Positions 25,714 to 34,366 are shown, counted from the first letter of the stretch. The stretch: DNA of 64,000 nucleotides from Marmoricola sp. (GCA_025965195.1 JAOPXK010000110.1:45135-109134); one strand, 5' to 3'. The notes: generated by a model not told the origin, from the letters alone. Program-made: numbers and translations.

Positions 25714-26695
25714 GCCCGCCGAGATCAGGGACGCCTTCGAGCTGGTGATTCTGGGCGAGCAGCCCCAACTCACGAGCAAGGAGGTCGCCCGGGCCGCGGG
25801 TGTCTCCGACGAGGTCGCCGGCCGGCTCTGGCGAGCCCTCGGGTTCCCTGACGCCGGTGGCGAGAAAGCCTTCACCAAGGGCGACACACGGGCGCTGGCC
25901 CGCATCGGCCTGGCTGTCGAGAAGGGTCGGCTCGACCTGGACACGATCGTCCGGATGACCCGGGCAGTCGGTCAGCTGATCTCCCGTCTCGCCGACTGGG
26001 AGGTCGCCACCTTCACCGCTGCCATGGAGGACGGGGATCGAAGTCCGGAGGGTTCGGCCGAGCGACTGGCTGCGTCGCTGCAGCTGGTCGAGGAGATCGG
26101 CCCGCACTTCGAGGAGCTGCTGGTCTACGCCTGGCGCCGGCACCTGGCTGCCGCGGTCGGCCGGATCGAGCTGCCGGGTGCCGATGACGACGTCAGCCTG
26201 GCGACGGTCGGCTTTGCCGACCTGGTCAGCTTCACCGCGCTGACCAACGAGCTCGACGACGACCAGATCGGCGACCTCGTCGAGGTCTTCGAGGGCCGTT
26301 GCCAAGACGTCGTGGCCGACCACCGCGGCCGGGTGATCAAGACACTCGGCGACTCGGTGCTGTTCGTCGCGGACAGTCCGGCCGAGGGCATCGACATGGC
26401 CCTCGACATCATCGCCGTGATCGGAGGGGATTCCCGCCTGCCCGACGTACGCCTCGGGCTGGCCACCGGGCCGGTGGTCCTGCGGCTGGGCGACGTGTAC
26501 GGCCCCGCGGTCAACCTGGCGTCCCGCCTCACTGGTGTTGCCCGCCGCAACAGGGTGATCATCGACGACCGCACTGCCGGCCTGCTGCCGACCGACGAGT
26601 TCGAGACCCGGGTGCTGCCGGCCCGGCCGTTGCGCGGGTTCGGGGACGTGGAGCCGGTCTCCGTACGCCGGACCCGGTCACGACACGACTTCTGA
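25697..26695 (+). CDS. cya: Class III adenylate cyclase
   Basis: A 332-residue cytoplasmic nucleotidyl cyclase. The N-terminal 150 residues form a helical regulatory domain as in mycobacterial Rv1264-type enzymes, and the catalytic domain starts at about residue 165. All key residues are visible: metal Asp175 (GFADLVSFT), Lys215 (adenine), metal Asp219 (IKTLGDSVLF), and transition-state Asn273 and Arg277 (VNLASRL). It is therefore likely active and ATP-specific. A cyclase gene close to birA and accD is also found in Streptomyces, supporting ancestral synteny. Confidence 0.92.
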   Translation: MTTGREPAEIRDAFELVILGEQPQLTSKEVARAAGVSDEVAGRLWRALGFPDAGGEKAFTKGDTRALARIGLAVEKGRLDLDTIVRMTRAVGQLISRLADWEVATFTAAMEDGDRSPEGSAERLAASLQLVEEIGPHFEELLVYAWRRHLAAAVGRIELPGADDDVSLATVGFADLVSFTALTNELDDDQIGDLVEVFEGRCQDVVADHRGRVIKTLGDSVLFVADSPAEGIDMALDIIAVIGGDSRLPDVRLGLATGPVVLRLGDVYGPAVNLASRLTGVARRNRVIIDDRTAGLLPTDEFETRVLPARPLRGFGDVEPVSVRRTRSRHDF

Positions 26696-26709
26696 CGACT
26701 TCTGACGGC

Positions 26710-27057
26710 TCAGCCGAGGCCGTCGAAGTACTCCTGCCGGACCTTCTTGGGAACGCACATCGCCCAGGCGTCGGTGACGAGCTCGGTCATCTCCTCGTCG
26801 TCGATCGCGGCGAGGCGGACGTGCACCCACTGGTAGCGCATGTCGCCCGGGCTCGGCAGCGAGAACTTCTCGGGCTCGGACTCCACGAGGGCGGCACGCT
26901 CCTCCTTGGGAAAGCCGAACCCCATGATCGTCTCGTCGGCCGAGAATGCCGCGAACACGATGCTGCCGACCCGGAACTTCACCCGGCCGCGGACCAGGTG
27001 TTCGGCTGCCCGAGGGAAGGTCAGCGCGAGTCGGCGTACGGCGTCAGCGGTGGTCAC
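26710..27057 (-). CDS. MmcQ/YjbR family protein
   Basis: A 115-residue CyaY-fold protein of the MmcQ/YjbR family, recognised from ADAVRRLALTFPRAAEHL, VKFRVGSIVFAAF and the C-terminal YQWVHVRLAAIDDEEMTELVTDAWAMCVPKKV. The family is often annotated as DNA-binding but function is unproven. GTG 27057 is taken as start because it coincides with the family N-terminus; a longer frame upstream runs across the purK promoter. It is convergent with the cyclase gene and divergent from purK. Confidence 0.78.
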   Translation of the reverse strand: MTTADAVRRLALTFPRAAEHLVRGRVKFRVGSIVFAAFSADETIMGFGFPKEERAALVESEPEKFSLPSPGDMRYQWVHVRLAAIDDEEMTELVTDAWAMCVPKKVRQEYFDGLG

Positions 27058-27105
27058 TGTGCCATCCTGCGACAGAGCACCGACAACGACGGGCCAGCTG
27101 CTCGA

Positions 27106-27111
27106 TAGGGT
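27106..27111 (+). promoter_or_regulatory. Candidate leaderless -10 of purK
   Basis: TAGGGT lies 6 nt before the purK GTG and there is no Shine-Dalgarno. Confidence 0.5.
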
Positions 27112-27117
27112 TCGCTC

Positions 27118-28275
27118 GTGCCTGAGAACCTCGCTCCAGTCGTTGCCGTGATCGGCGGCGGCCAGCTTGCCCGGATGATGGCGGAGCCCGCTGCCGCGAT
27201 GGGGATCCCGTTGCGGCTGCTTGCCGAGGCCGAAGGCGTTTCCGCGGCGCAGGTGATCCCCGACCAGCTCGTCGGGGACTACACCGATCTCGACACCCTT
27301 CAGAAGGTGACGCAGGGCTGTGCGGTGGTCACGTTCGACCACGAGCACGTGCCGACCGACCACCTCCATGCCCTCGAGAAGGACCTCCCCGTCCGACCCG
27401 GACCGGCCGCCCTCGTGCACGCCCAGGACAAGGGCGTGATGCGTGCCCGGCTGGCCGAGCTCGACATTCCGTGTCCCCGCAACGCGCTGGTCGAGACCAC
27501 GGCCGACGTCATTGCCTTCGGCTTTCCCTGCGTGCTGAAGACCACCCGTGGCGGGTACGACGGCAAGGGGGTCTGGTTCGCCAGGACCGAAGCCGACGCC
27601 GCCGAGGCCTTCGAGACTGCGGCCAGCACAGGCGTGCAGATCCTCGCCGAGGAGCTCGTCGACTTCCGCCGTGAGCTCTCCGCGCTGGTTGCCCGCTCAC
27701 CCTCGGGACAGGTCGCAGCGTGGCCGGTGGTGGCCTCGACCCAGCAGGACGGCGTGTGCCGCGAGGTGATCGCGCCGGCTCCGGACCTCCAACCAGGGCT
27801 GGCGATTGAGGCCCAGCAGATCGCCATGACGCTCGCCGCCGAGCTCGACGTGACCGGCGTGCTCGCGGTGGAGCTGTTCGAGACGAACGACGGCCGGGTG
27901 CTCGTCAACGAGCTGGCGATGCGGCCACACAACACCGGCCACTGGACCCAGGACGGCTCGATCACCAGCCAGTTCGAGAACCACCTGCGCGCCGTACTCG
28001 ACCTGCCGCTCGGTTCACCCGATGCCCGTGCGCGCTGGACCGTGATGGTCAACATCCTGGGCGGGCCGGGGCAGACCGGCCGTCTGTACGACGGCTACCC
28101 GCACGCTCTGGCCCGCGACCCGCGACTGCGCGTGCACCTGTACGGCAAGGGAATGCGGCCCGGCCGAAAGGTCGGACACGTCAATGCCTTCGGCGATGAC
28201 CTCGATGACTGTCTCGAACGTGCGCGCCATGCTGCGGCCTGGTTCCGTGGCGACCTAGGTGAGGAAAGCGAATGA
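27118..28275 (+). CDS. purK: 5-(carboxyamino)imidazole ribonucleotide synthase
   Basis: ATP-grasp enzyme of 385 residues that carboxylates AIR to N5-CAIR in de novo purine synthesis. Motifs: [21 protein letters not shown] at the N-terminus, [15 protein letters not shown] in the ATP-binding centre and [30 protein letters not shown] near the C-terminus. The stop overlaps the purE start by 4 nt (ATGA), so product can pass directly to PurE made from the same mRNA. Confidence 0.96.
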   Translation: MPENLAPVVAVIGGGQLARMMAEPAAAMGIPLRLLAEAEGVSAAQVIPDQLVGDYTDLDTLQKVTQGCAVVTFDHEHVPTDHLHALEKDLPVRPGPAALVHAQDKGVMRARLAELDIPCPRNALVETTADVIAFGFPCVLKTTRGGYDGKGVWFARTEADAAEAFETAASTGVQILAEELVDFRRELSALVARSPSGQVAAWPVVASTQQDGVCREVIAPAPDLQPGLAIEAQQIAMTLAAELDVTGVLAVELFETNDGRVLVNELAMRPHNTGHWTQDGSITSQFENHLRAVLDLPLGSPDARARWTVMVNILGGPGQTGRLYDGYPHALARDPRLRVHLYGKGMRPGRKVGHVNAFGDDLDDCLERARHAAAWFRGDLGEESE

Positions 28276-28775
28276 CTGTTGGCATCGTGATGGGCTCCGA
28301 CTCCGACTGGCCGGTGATGCAGCTGGCCGCCGAGGCGCTCGACGAGTTCGGCATCGCGCACGAGGCCGACGTGGTCTCGGCGCACCGGATGCCCGAGGAG
28401 ATGATCGAGTACGGCCGCGCGGCTGCCGGTCGCGGTCTCAAGGTGATCATTGCCGGAGCCGGTGGCGCGGCCCATCTGCCCGGGATGCTGGCCTCGGTGA
28501 CCCCGCTGCCGGTGATCGGCGTACCCGTCCCGCTGAAGTACCTCGACGGGATGGACTCACTGCTCACGATCGTGCAGATGCCGGCCGGTGTGCCCGTCGC
28601 AACGATGGCCATCGGTGGCGCCCGCAACGCCGGGCTGTTCGCGGTCCGGATCCTGGCAGCGAGTGACCCGGAGCTGCAGCAGAGGATGCTGGCCTTCCAG
28701 GCCGATCTCAAGACGTCGGCCCAGGAGAAGGGCAAGGCCGTGCGCGGCGGCGACGCCAAGAGGCTCGGCTTCTAG
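28272..28775 (+). CDS. purE: N5-carboxyaminoimidazole ribonucleotide mutase
   Basis: Class I PurE, 167 residues, converting N5-CAIR to CAIR. The phosphate/substrate loop [13 protein letters not shown], catalytic SAHRMPEEM and the [14 protein letters not shown] and [17 protein letters not shown] segments are all present. It is coupled to purK by an ATGA overlap. A degenerate dispersed repeat follows about 15 bp after the stop. Confidence 0.96.
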   Translation: MTVGIVMGSDSDWPVMQLAAEALDEFGIAHEADVVSAHRMPEEMIEYGRAAAGRGLKVIIAGAGGAAHLPGMLASVTPLPVIGVPVPLKYLDGMDSLLTIVQMPAGVPVATMAIGGARNAGLFAVRILAASDPELQQRMLAFQADLKTSAQEKGKAVRGGDAKRLGF

Positions 28776-28787
28776 ATGTGGGCGGCC

Positions 28788-28810
28788 AGGCCGACTTGTC
28801 GAGACGGTTC
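28788..28810. repeat. Degenerate dispersed repeat after purE
   Basis: Contains GACTTGTCGAGAC, matching the right half of the dispersed repeat, in the 111-bp gap between purE and the next gene. Confidence 0.4.
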
Positions 28811-28886
28811 CAGGTGAGCGCGCTCGCTGACCGTTCAGCCAATTCCGTCGCGATCGACCTCCTCCCGGAGCTCCCCGCCTGAGACT

Positions 28887-29555
28887 GTGGCCATGCTCCT
28901 CCATGCCACGATCGTTCCGCCGCGCTCAGCCCTCGACGCGGTAGCCCACGCCATCCGATCGGTTGAGAGGCCCGTCGCGCCCTACGTACCAGCCAAAGGG
29001 ATGTTCGGGCGCCTAGGGGGCCGAGGGATCCGAACGAACGCGCCTGCGGTCGTGCGACCTGGCGCGGTCGAAGTGATCCCGAGCGAGCTGGTTCTGCTGG
29101 CTATCGCCGGGTTCCGCAACGTGACCTCTGCCGACGCGGTGCGGCTGACCGCGGCACTCAACGAGGCGGCACAGGGGTGGGTCAGTCCGACCGTGCAGTT
29201 TGCGGGTGGCGGTGTGGAGGCACCCGGTACGTCATCCGGTGACCGGTCGCTTCGGACCGACATCGTTGGCGAGGTGGATGGGCTGAGGGCGGTCGCCCAG
29301 GGCGTCACCCAGTGCGTCGAGCGGCTGGGCTTCTTCGTGGACCGGCGCCGGTTTCGGTCCTCGCTGGTGGTGGCGACCATCGCCGAGGGAACACCGCAGT
29401 CGTATGTCGAGGCTGTTGTCGCAGCTCTGGACGACTTCCGTGGAGACGCCTGGACCGTGGGTTCCGTCTCGCTGATGAGGCTGTCGTTCGAGCTGGTCCC
29501 ACCCGGGTCGACGACGATGGATACGATCCGGATCGGGCCGCGCGTGGCGCTCTGA
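28887..29555 (+). CDS. 2H-phosphoesterase-like (ThpR/LigT fold) protein lacking both catalytic histidines
   Basis: A 222-residue protein whose layout follows 2-prime-5-prime RNA ligase-like cyclic phosphodiesterases: VIPSELVLLAIAGF corresponds to the first HxT strand and DRRRFRSSLVVATI to the second (usual form RRFRPHLTLAR). In both, the His and Thr are replaced, so catalysis as a 2H enzyme is not expected. The rest (VPPR at the N-terminus, WTVGSVSLMRLSFELVPPG near the C-terminus) keeps the fold pattern. GTG 28887 or ATG 28893 can be the start; GAGACT lies 6 nt before the ATG. Function unknown, perhaps RNA or nucleotide binding. Confidence 0.6.
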   Translation: MAMLLHATIVPPRSALDAVAHAIRSVERPVAPYVPAKGMFGRLGGRGIRTNAPAVVRPGAVEVIPSELVLLAIAGFRNVTSADAVRLTAALNEAAQGWVSPTVQFAGGGVEAPGTSSGDRSLRTDIVGEVDGLRAVAQGVTQCVERLGFFVDRRRFRSSLVVATIAEGTPQSYVEAVVAALDDFRGDAWTVGSVSLMRLSFELVPPGSTTMDTIRIGPRVAL

Positions 29556-29560
29556 CTCAG

Positions 29561-29619
29561 ACCCGGGTGATCGCGTTGGCAACCGCGACGAGCTGGTCTG
29601 CGAACATCACCCGGGTTTT
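29561..29619 (+). terminator. Intrinsic terminator after the 2H-like gene
   Basis: Perfect 11-bp arms ACCCGGGTGAT (29561-29571) and ATCACCCGGGT (29606-29616) enclose a smaller hairpin (CGCGTTG/CAACCGCG) and are followed by TTTT. It lies 6 bp after the stop codon and also separates the convergent response regulator gene. Confidence 0.7.
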
Positions 29620-29646
29620 CGCTGTGATCGCGCATCCGTCAGGTTG

Positions 29647-30306
29647 TCAGCTCGCCAGCCCGTGCTCGTGGGCGAACACCACGATCTGCACCCGATCGCG
29701 CAGGTCGAGCTTGCGCAGGATGCTGCCGACGTGGGTTTTCACGGTCGACTCGCTGACGAAGAGCTGCTGCCCGATCTCGATGTTGCTCAGGCCCCTCGCA
29801 ACAGCTGCCAGGATCTCGCGTTCCTTCTCCGTCAGCACGGAGTAGCCGGACGGTAGCGCTCGCCGGCTGCGGAACTCGCCCTCGAGCAGCGTGGTCAGGT
29901 CGGTCGGCGCAAGCACCGCGTTACCGGCGTGGACCGTGCGAATGGCGTCGCGAAGCAGTGCCGGCGTGCTGTCCTTCAGCAGGAACCCGCTGGCGCCGTA
30001 CCTGATCGCGGTGGCGGCCCGGTCGTCCAGGTTGAAGGTGGTCAAGACGACCACCCGGACGGGCTTCTCGCGCCGGGAGACCCGGGCGGTGGAGAAGATC
30101 TCGCGGGTGGCCTCGACGCCGTCGAGCTCGGGCATCCGGATGTCCATGAGCACGACGTCGGGATGCAGCTCGTCGACCAGGGTGACGGCCTCACGACCGT
30201 TCGCGGCCTCGCCGACGACCTCGAGGTCCGGCTGCGCGTCGAGGATCACTGACAGGCCGGCGCGGAACAGCTTCTGGTCGTCGACGATCAGCACCCGGAT
30301 GCTCAC
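29647..30306 (-). CDS. LuxR/NarL-type response regulator
   Basis: A 219-residue regulator: receiver domain at residues 1-125 (IRVLIVDDQKLFRAG, phospho-acceptor Asp55 in VVLMDIRMPELDG, Lys in FLLKDS) and a C-terminal LuxR HTH (LTEKEREILAAVARGLSNIEIGQQLFVSESTVKTHVGSILRKL). The GTG start overlaps the kinase stop by 4 nt. It is the last gene of the run that begins with the vanX-like gene, so it may report on wall stress. It is not of the OmpR-type VanR family. Confidence 0.94.
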   Translation of the reverse strand: MSIRVLIVDDQKLFRAGLSVILDAQPDLEVVGEAANGREAVTLVDELHPDVVLMDIRMPELDGVEATREIFSTARVSRREKPVRVVVLTTFNLDDRAATAIRYGASGFLLKDSTPALLRDAIRTVHAGNAVLAPTDLTTLLEGEFRSRRALPSGYSVLTEKEREILAAVARGLSNIEIGQQLFVSESTVKTHVGSILRKLDLRDRVQIVVFAHEHGLAS

Positions 30307-31532
30307 GGGCGGCCCGCGGGTCGCAACGGCACCCACGCCGTGACGGTGAACGACGCTGCATCGGGTCCTCCGCGACGACGTACGTCGATCCGGCCGCCCA
30401 CCGACTCGAGTCGACGGCGCATGCCTTCGAGCCCCAGGCCCTGCTGGCCGGCATCGGCCTGCGGAGCAGCTTCGGCAGTGATCACGTTGCGTACCTCGAT
30501 CCTCAGCTCGCCGTCCCAGTGCCGTTCCACGGAGACCGGCTCCCCGCGCACTCCGTGCTTGAGGGCATTGGTCAGCATCTCCTGCAACACCCTGAAGGCG
30601 ACCGCATCCAGCTCGGGTGGGAGCGGCTGGGGAGTTCCGACGACGGTCGAGGCGACGTCGTTGCCGGCCGCGCGGACGCCCTCGATCAGGCTGTCGAGTC
30701 CGCCGTTCGCGGTCGTCTCGGCTTGTGGGGTCGTTGCCAGGACCTGCCGGACGTCCTGCAACGACTGCCGTGCGGAGGTGGCGATGTTGGCCATCGTCTG
30801 CCTGATCCGCGCGGGGTCGTCGGCCGGGAGGTACTGCGCCGACTCGGCCTGGGCGAGGATCACCGCCAGCGAGTGCCCGACCACGTCGTGCACGTCGTTG
30901 GCGAGGGTCGCCTGCTGCGCGCGGAGGTCGGCGATCTCCTGGGCCTGCAGCTGACCGGCCTGCGCGCGGGCAGCCTCGGTCTCCGCGACGCGCTGCTCGA
31001 ACTGTGACTGCCGGGTGGTCTCGCGGCTGCGCAGCAGCAGGCCGAGCAGCCACGGCAGCGTCAGGAACGTCACTCCCGTCAGCGCGACGACGAAGAACAG
31101 CACCCAGCGGGGCATCAGGTACATCGAGGACGAGGCGACCGACCTGAACCCAGCCAGGTCGGCGAGGTTGCCGGGCATCAGGTAGGCGATGGCGATGACC
31201 GCGCCGACCGGGATCGAGAGTCCGCTCACCCACAGGACCACCGTGCTCCCGAAGCGGGCGGTGCCGAAGGAGACGATCGCAGCCGCCAGCTCGGCGAACA
31301 TCATCCCGATCCCGGAGGCGACCTGGATCCCGCACGCGATCCAGACCAGCGAGAGAGCGACGCCCGGCGACCGGCGGAACAGGGCTGCCGCTGCCGCCAT
31401 GCCGATCGTGACCAGCAGCTGGACGAAGTCCACCCGGTCCCAGCGGAAGTAGCTGAGCGCCTGGATCAGGCCGATGACCGCGACCCCACCGCCGACAACG
31501 GCGTCGGGGACCACGTTGCGTTCGGTCGTCAT
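30303..31532 (-). CDS. Sensor histidine kinase (DesK/NarX-like, HisKA_3)
   Basis: Membrane kinase of 409 residues. Five or six helices span residues about 10-170, followed by a coiled coil (FEQRVAETEAARAQAGQLQAQEIADLR is split across helices) and the HisKA_3 dimerisation box with phospho-acceptor His215 in ANDVHDVVGHSL. The HATPase_c domain has N-box QEMLTNALKHG and G-box GLGLEGMRRRLESVGG. There is no large extracellular sensor domain, so an intramembrane signal is likely. ATG 31532 is used; a GTG 27 nt earlier is possible. Direct repeats of 10 bp lie just upstream. Confidence 0.92.
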   Translation of the reverse strand: MTTERNVVPDAVVGGGVAVIGLIQALSYFRWDRVDFVQLLVTIGMAAAAALFRRSPGVALSLVWIACGIQVASGIGMMFAELAAAIVSFGTARFGSTVVLWVSGLSIPVGAVIAIAYLMPGNLADLAGFRSVASSSMYLMPRWVLFFVVALTGVTFLTLPWLLGLLLRSRETTRQSQFEQRVAETEAARAQAGQLQAQEIADLRAQQATLANDVHDVVGHSLAVILAQAESAQYLPADDPARIRQTMANIATSARQSLQDVRQVLATTPQAETTANGGLDSLIEGVRAAGNDVASTVVGTPQPLPPELDAVAFRVLQEMLTNALKHGVRGEPVSVERHWDGELRIEVRNVITAEAAPQADAGQQGLGLEGMRRRLESVGGRIDVRRRGGPDAASFTVTAWVPLRPAGRP

Positions 31533-31552
31533 CGGGCGATCACCGGGCAATG

Positions 31553-31602
31553 TAATCACGGGTAATCACGGGCAATCACGGGCGAGCACCGGCAAGCACG
31601 GG
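31553..31602. repeat. Five 10-bp tandem repeats upstream of the histidine kinase gene
   Basis: Units TAATCACGGG (twice), CAATCACGGG, CGAGCACCGG and CAAGCACGGG follow each other without gaps, in the 115-bp space between the ddl-like stop and the kinase start. One helical turn per unit would place all copies on one DNA face. Confidence 0.75.
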
Positions 31603-31647
31603 CAGGACCCGCAGGCACGCGCAGCCCCGCAATGGCGTCGTGATCGC

Positions 31648-32601
31648 TCACCCGAGCGCTCCGTTGACCAGGTCGGTGAGCAGCGCGGCGTACGGCAGGC
31701 CGACGGCGGCGAACATCCTCGGGACCTGCGACTGCGCGGTCATTCCGGGCATCGTGTTCACCTCGTTGAGGACGACGCCCTTTTCGGTCACGAAGAAGTC
31801 GAAGCGAGCCACGCCCGCGCAGCCCAGGCCGTCGAAGAGCGCCAGCGCGGCGGCCTCGATCTCCTTGCGCTCGACCTCGGCCAGGGCGGCGGGCACGTGG
31901 AACACCGCACTGCCGTCGTACTTGTGCTCGGTGTCGAACAGGCCGTGGTCGACGACGATCTCCAGCGGCGGGCTGACGAACCGGGAGCCGTTGGGCCGCT
32001 GGAGTACGGCGATGTCGACCTCGCGGCCCACCAGCCGCTCCTCGACGAGAACCCGGTCGTCGAGGGCAAGGGCAGCCGCGAGCGCCGGCTCCAGCCGGTC
32101 AGCGGAGGTGACGAGCGAGACGCCATGGCTCGAGCCCGCCGAGACCGGCTTGACGACCACCGGGGCGACGTAGGAGATAGAGGGTGCGGTCGCCCGAGTG
32201 ACCAGAACCCCTTGTGCCGTTGGGATTCCGAGGGCGCTGGCAACCAGTTTGGTCGCCCACTTGTCCATCGCCAGTGCGCCGGCCCGAACGCCCGAGCCGA
32301 CGTACCGGGCGCCGGCCAGGTCGCAGAGGGCAGCGATCGTGCCGTCCTCGCCACGCGGGCCGTGCAGCAGGGGGAGGACCACGTCGCACGCAGCCATTAC
32401 GCGCAGTGCGCCCGCGAGGCTCGTCGCCGGGGTGGTGCCGAGCGGCTCGGAGCGGAGCAGCCAGATGCCGTCGGCACCGATCGTCAGCGCGACGACGATG
32501 CAGGACTTCTCGAGGGCCGCCCGGGCCGAGGCCGCGGATGCCAGCGAGACGGCGTGCTCGCAGTTCTGTCCACCACCGATGACGGCGACCTTGGTCCTCA
32601 T
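31648..32601 (-). CDS. D-alanine--D-alanine ligase family protein
   Basis: ATP-grasp dipeptide ligase of 317 residues, shorter than typical actinobacterial Ddl (about 350-370). Conserved residues: Glu15 (first D-Ala), the serine loop at 157-158 (KPVSAGSSHGVS), Lys227-Tyr228 in the omega loop (EHKY), Asp268, Glu280 and Asn282 (EVNTMPG). The Tyr at 228 argues against a D-Ala-D-Lac ligase, which carries His there. D-Ala-D-Ala or D-Ala-D-Ser synthesis is possible. ATG overlaps the stop of the racemase gene by 4 nt. The main cell wall ddl of such genomes normally lies elsewhere, so this may be a second copy; that cannot be checked here. Confidence 0.85.
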   Translation of the reverse strand: MRTKVAVIGGGQNCEHAVSLASAASARAALEKSCIVVALTIGADGIWLLRSEPLGTTPATSLAGALRVMAACDVVLPLLHGPRGEDGTIAALCDLAGARYVGSGVRAGALAMDKWATKLVASALGIPTAQGVLVTRATAPSISYVAPVVVKPVSAGSSHGVSLVTSADRLEPALAAALALDDRVLVEERLVGREVDIAVLQRPNGSRFVSPPLEIVVDHGLFDTEHKYDGSAVFHVPAALAEVERKEIEAAALALFDGLGCAGVARFDFFVTEKGVVLNEVNTMPGMTAQSQVPRMFAAVGLPYAALLTDLVNGALG

Positions 32602-33740
32602 ACGTAGCTCCTGGTGATCCGGGGGCCAAGGCCCGCGACGACTTCGTGCTCGATCGTGCTGGCCCACTGGGCCCATTCGGTGACGGTCGGCTCGCCGTGG
32701 TCGCCCGGGCCGAAGACGACCGCGACGTCGCCGGCACTGACCGGGGCCGGGCCGGCATCGACGACGATCTGGTCCATCGAGATCCGCCCGACGACGGGGC
32801 GCCTCTGGCCGGCGAGGAGCACCGATGCGCCGGACACCGCGCGCGGGATGCCGTCGGCGTACCCGAGGGGAAGCAGGGCGAGCGTGGTCGGCCGAGTGGT
32901 GGTGAAGGTGTGGCCGTAGCCGACCTGCGTCCCGGCCTCCACGGACCGGACGCTGACGACCGGCGCGGTCAGCGTCATCGGTTGCCTCAGGTCGGCCGAC
33001 CGGGACAGGTCGATGCCGACCAGCCCTGCGCCGACCCGGCAGAGGTCGTAGTGCGTGCGAGGGTCGAGCAGCGTTGCCGAGGTCGCAGCGAGGTGTCGCT
33101 GCTGCGGGTCCAGTCCGACGGCCTGGGCGATGTGCAGTCCGCGCGCGAAGGTGGCCCGGCCGCGGTCGTTGCAGGGGTCCCACGCGTCGTCGGCGCAGCC
33201 GAGATGGCCCATCACGCCGACGACCTGGACCAGTCCGCGGCGCTCGGCTCGCTGGACTGCCTTGCAGAGCCGTGGCCAGTCGCTCAGGGCGGCACCGTCC
33301 CTCGCCATCCCGGTGTCGAGATGCAGGTGGATCCGGGCAGCAGTGCCGGTGAGACCGGCAGCGAGGGCGATCCGGTCGAGGTGCTCGATGCCCGGGACGG
33401 CCAGGTCGACTCCACGCCGGACCGCCGTCGCGAAGTCGGTGTCGACCGGATTCAGCCAGCTCAGCAGTGGCGCCGAGAGCCCGAGGTCCCGCAGCGACAG
33501 GGCCTCCTGGAGCGAGGTGACCCCGAGCGAGCTGGCGCCGTTCGCGAGGGCGGTGCGTGCGACCGCAGCTGCGCCGTGACCGAAGCCGTCTGCCTTGACG
33601 ACGGCCATCAGGTCACCTGTCGCACGGGTCGCGAACAGCCTGGTGTTGGCCGCGATCGCGGCCAGGTCGACGGTGAGGTGGGGACCGCGCGCGACGTCTC
33701 GCGACCCGGCAGTGAGCACGCCGACGGGGGCGGCGCTCAT
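32598..33740 (-). CDS. Alanine racemase-like PLP enzyme
   Basis: Fold type III racemase of 380 residues. The PLP lysine is Lys49 (VVKADGFGHG) and the second base is the Tyr of GYGHTF. DTGMARDG keeps the Arg, but the usually carbamylated lysine of the HLKVDTGM motif is His here (IHLHLDTGM), and the usual RPGIALYG segment reads RVGAGLVG. These changes may alter substrate range (for example Ser or other amino acids); this is inference. Overlaps of 4 nt on both sides join it to the vanX-like and ddl-like genes. Confidence 0.85.
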   Translation of the reverse strand: MSAAPVGVLTAGSRDVARGPHLTVDLAAIAANTRLFATRATGDLMAVVKADGFGHGAAAVARTALANGASSLGVTSLQEALSLRDLGLSAPLLSWLNPVDTDFATAVRRGVDLAVPGIEHLDRIALAAGLTGTAARIHLHLDTGMARDGAALSDWPRLCKAVQRAERRGLVQVVGVMGHLGCADDAWDPCNDRGRATFARGLHIAQAVGLDPQQRHLAATSATLLDPRTHYDLCRVGAGLVGIDLSRSADLRQPMTLTAPVVSVRSVEAGTQVGYGHTFTTTRPTTLALLPLGYADGIPRAVSGASVLLAGQRRPVVGRISMDQIVVDAGPAPVSAGDVAVVFGPGDHGEPTVTEWAQWASTIEHEVVAGLGPRITRSYV

Positions 33741-34366
33741 GCTGCCGCCTCGACCGGGACCGGACCATAGAGCGCAGCGGCGGCGCCCGTCAGATGCGCC
33801 CAGTAGCGGTCGCCGAAGCTCCAGTGCCACCACTCGGTCGGGTAGTTGACCAACCCGACGCCCCGCAGGACCCGTGCGAGGAGGACCCGGTTGGCCCGGG
33901 CCTCGCGGTCGACCACGGCGTCGAAGAAGCACGCTCCCTCGCTCTCCTCGGGCGTGGCGTCCAGCGGCGTGCCCATCCAGAGCTCCGCACCACGGTCGTC
34001 GAGGATCGTCAGGTCGAGTGCGGCTCCGGCGACGTGTGGCGCGACCTCCAGCGGCGCGACGTACCTGCTGGTCAGGCGGTGGAGGTCGTCGTGGCCGAGG
34101 TCGGGGTTCGCGGTGCGTACCAGGGCCGCGTAGGAGAGCACGATGGCGCGCTGCGCGTCCGGCGTACGGAAACCCTCGGCGACCTTGAAGTGCAGTCCGG
34201 ACGGGAGCGAGCACTGGGCGTCGAACAGCCGGGCGGCGACCGAGGCCCGCACCTGGTTGCCCGGGCCGGTCGGGCCGAAACGGGCGCCCAGCGGGACGAG
34301 GCGCTCGCCGTTCTCGGCAAGCGGGATCCGGGACACGCGCGGGTCGGCAATCAGGGTGATCGGCAT
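33737..34366 (-). CDS. D-Ala-D-Ala dipeptidase, VanX-like (M15D)
   Basis: Zinc dipeptidase of 209 residues. All VanX landmarks are present at nearly VanX positions: Arg67 (EGFRTP), zinc ligands His111, Asp118 (PHVAGAALDLTI) and His181, and catalytic Glu178 (EWWHW). No signal peptide, so it is cytosolic like VanX and would hydrolyse free D-Ala-D-Ala. ATG 34366 is preferred because TAGCGT lies 7 nt upstream. It heads an operon with the racemase- and ligase-like genes. Confidence 0.88.
   Translation of the reverse strand: MPITLIADPRVSRIPLAENGERLVPLGARFGPTGPGNQVRASVAARLFDAQCSLPSGLHFKVAEGFRTPDAQRAIVLSYAALVRTANPDLGHDDLHRLTSRYVAPLEVAPHVAGAALDLTILDDRGAELWMGTPLDATPEESEGACFFDAVVDREARANRVLLARVLRGVGLVNYPTEWWHWSFGDRYWAHLTGAAAALYGPVPVEAAA

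Noticed and set aside
31648..34366. Classical vanHAX glycopeptide resistance cluster
   Set aside because: No VanH dehydrogenase, Tyr rather than His in the ligase omega loop, and the regulators are not of the OmpR-type VanRS pair.
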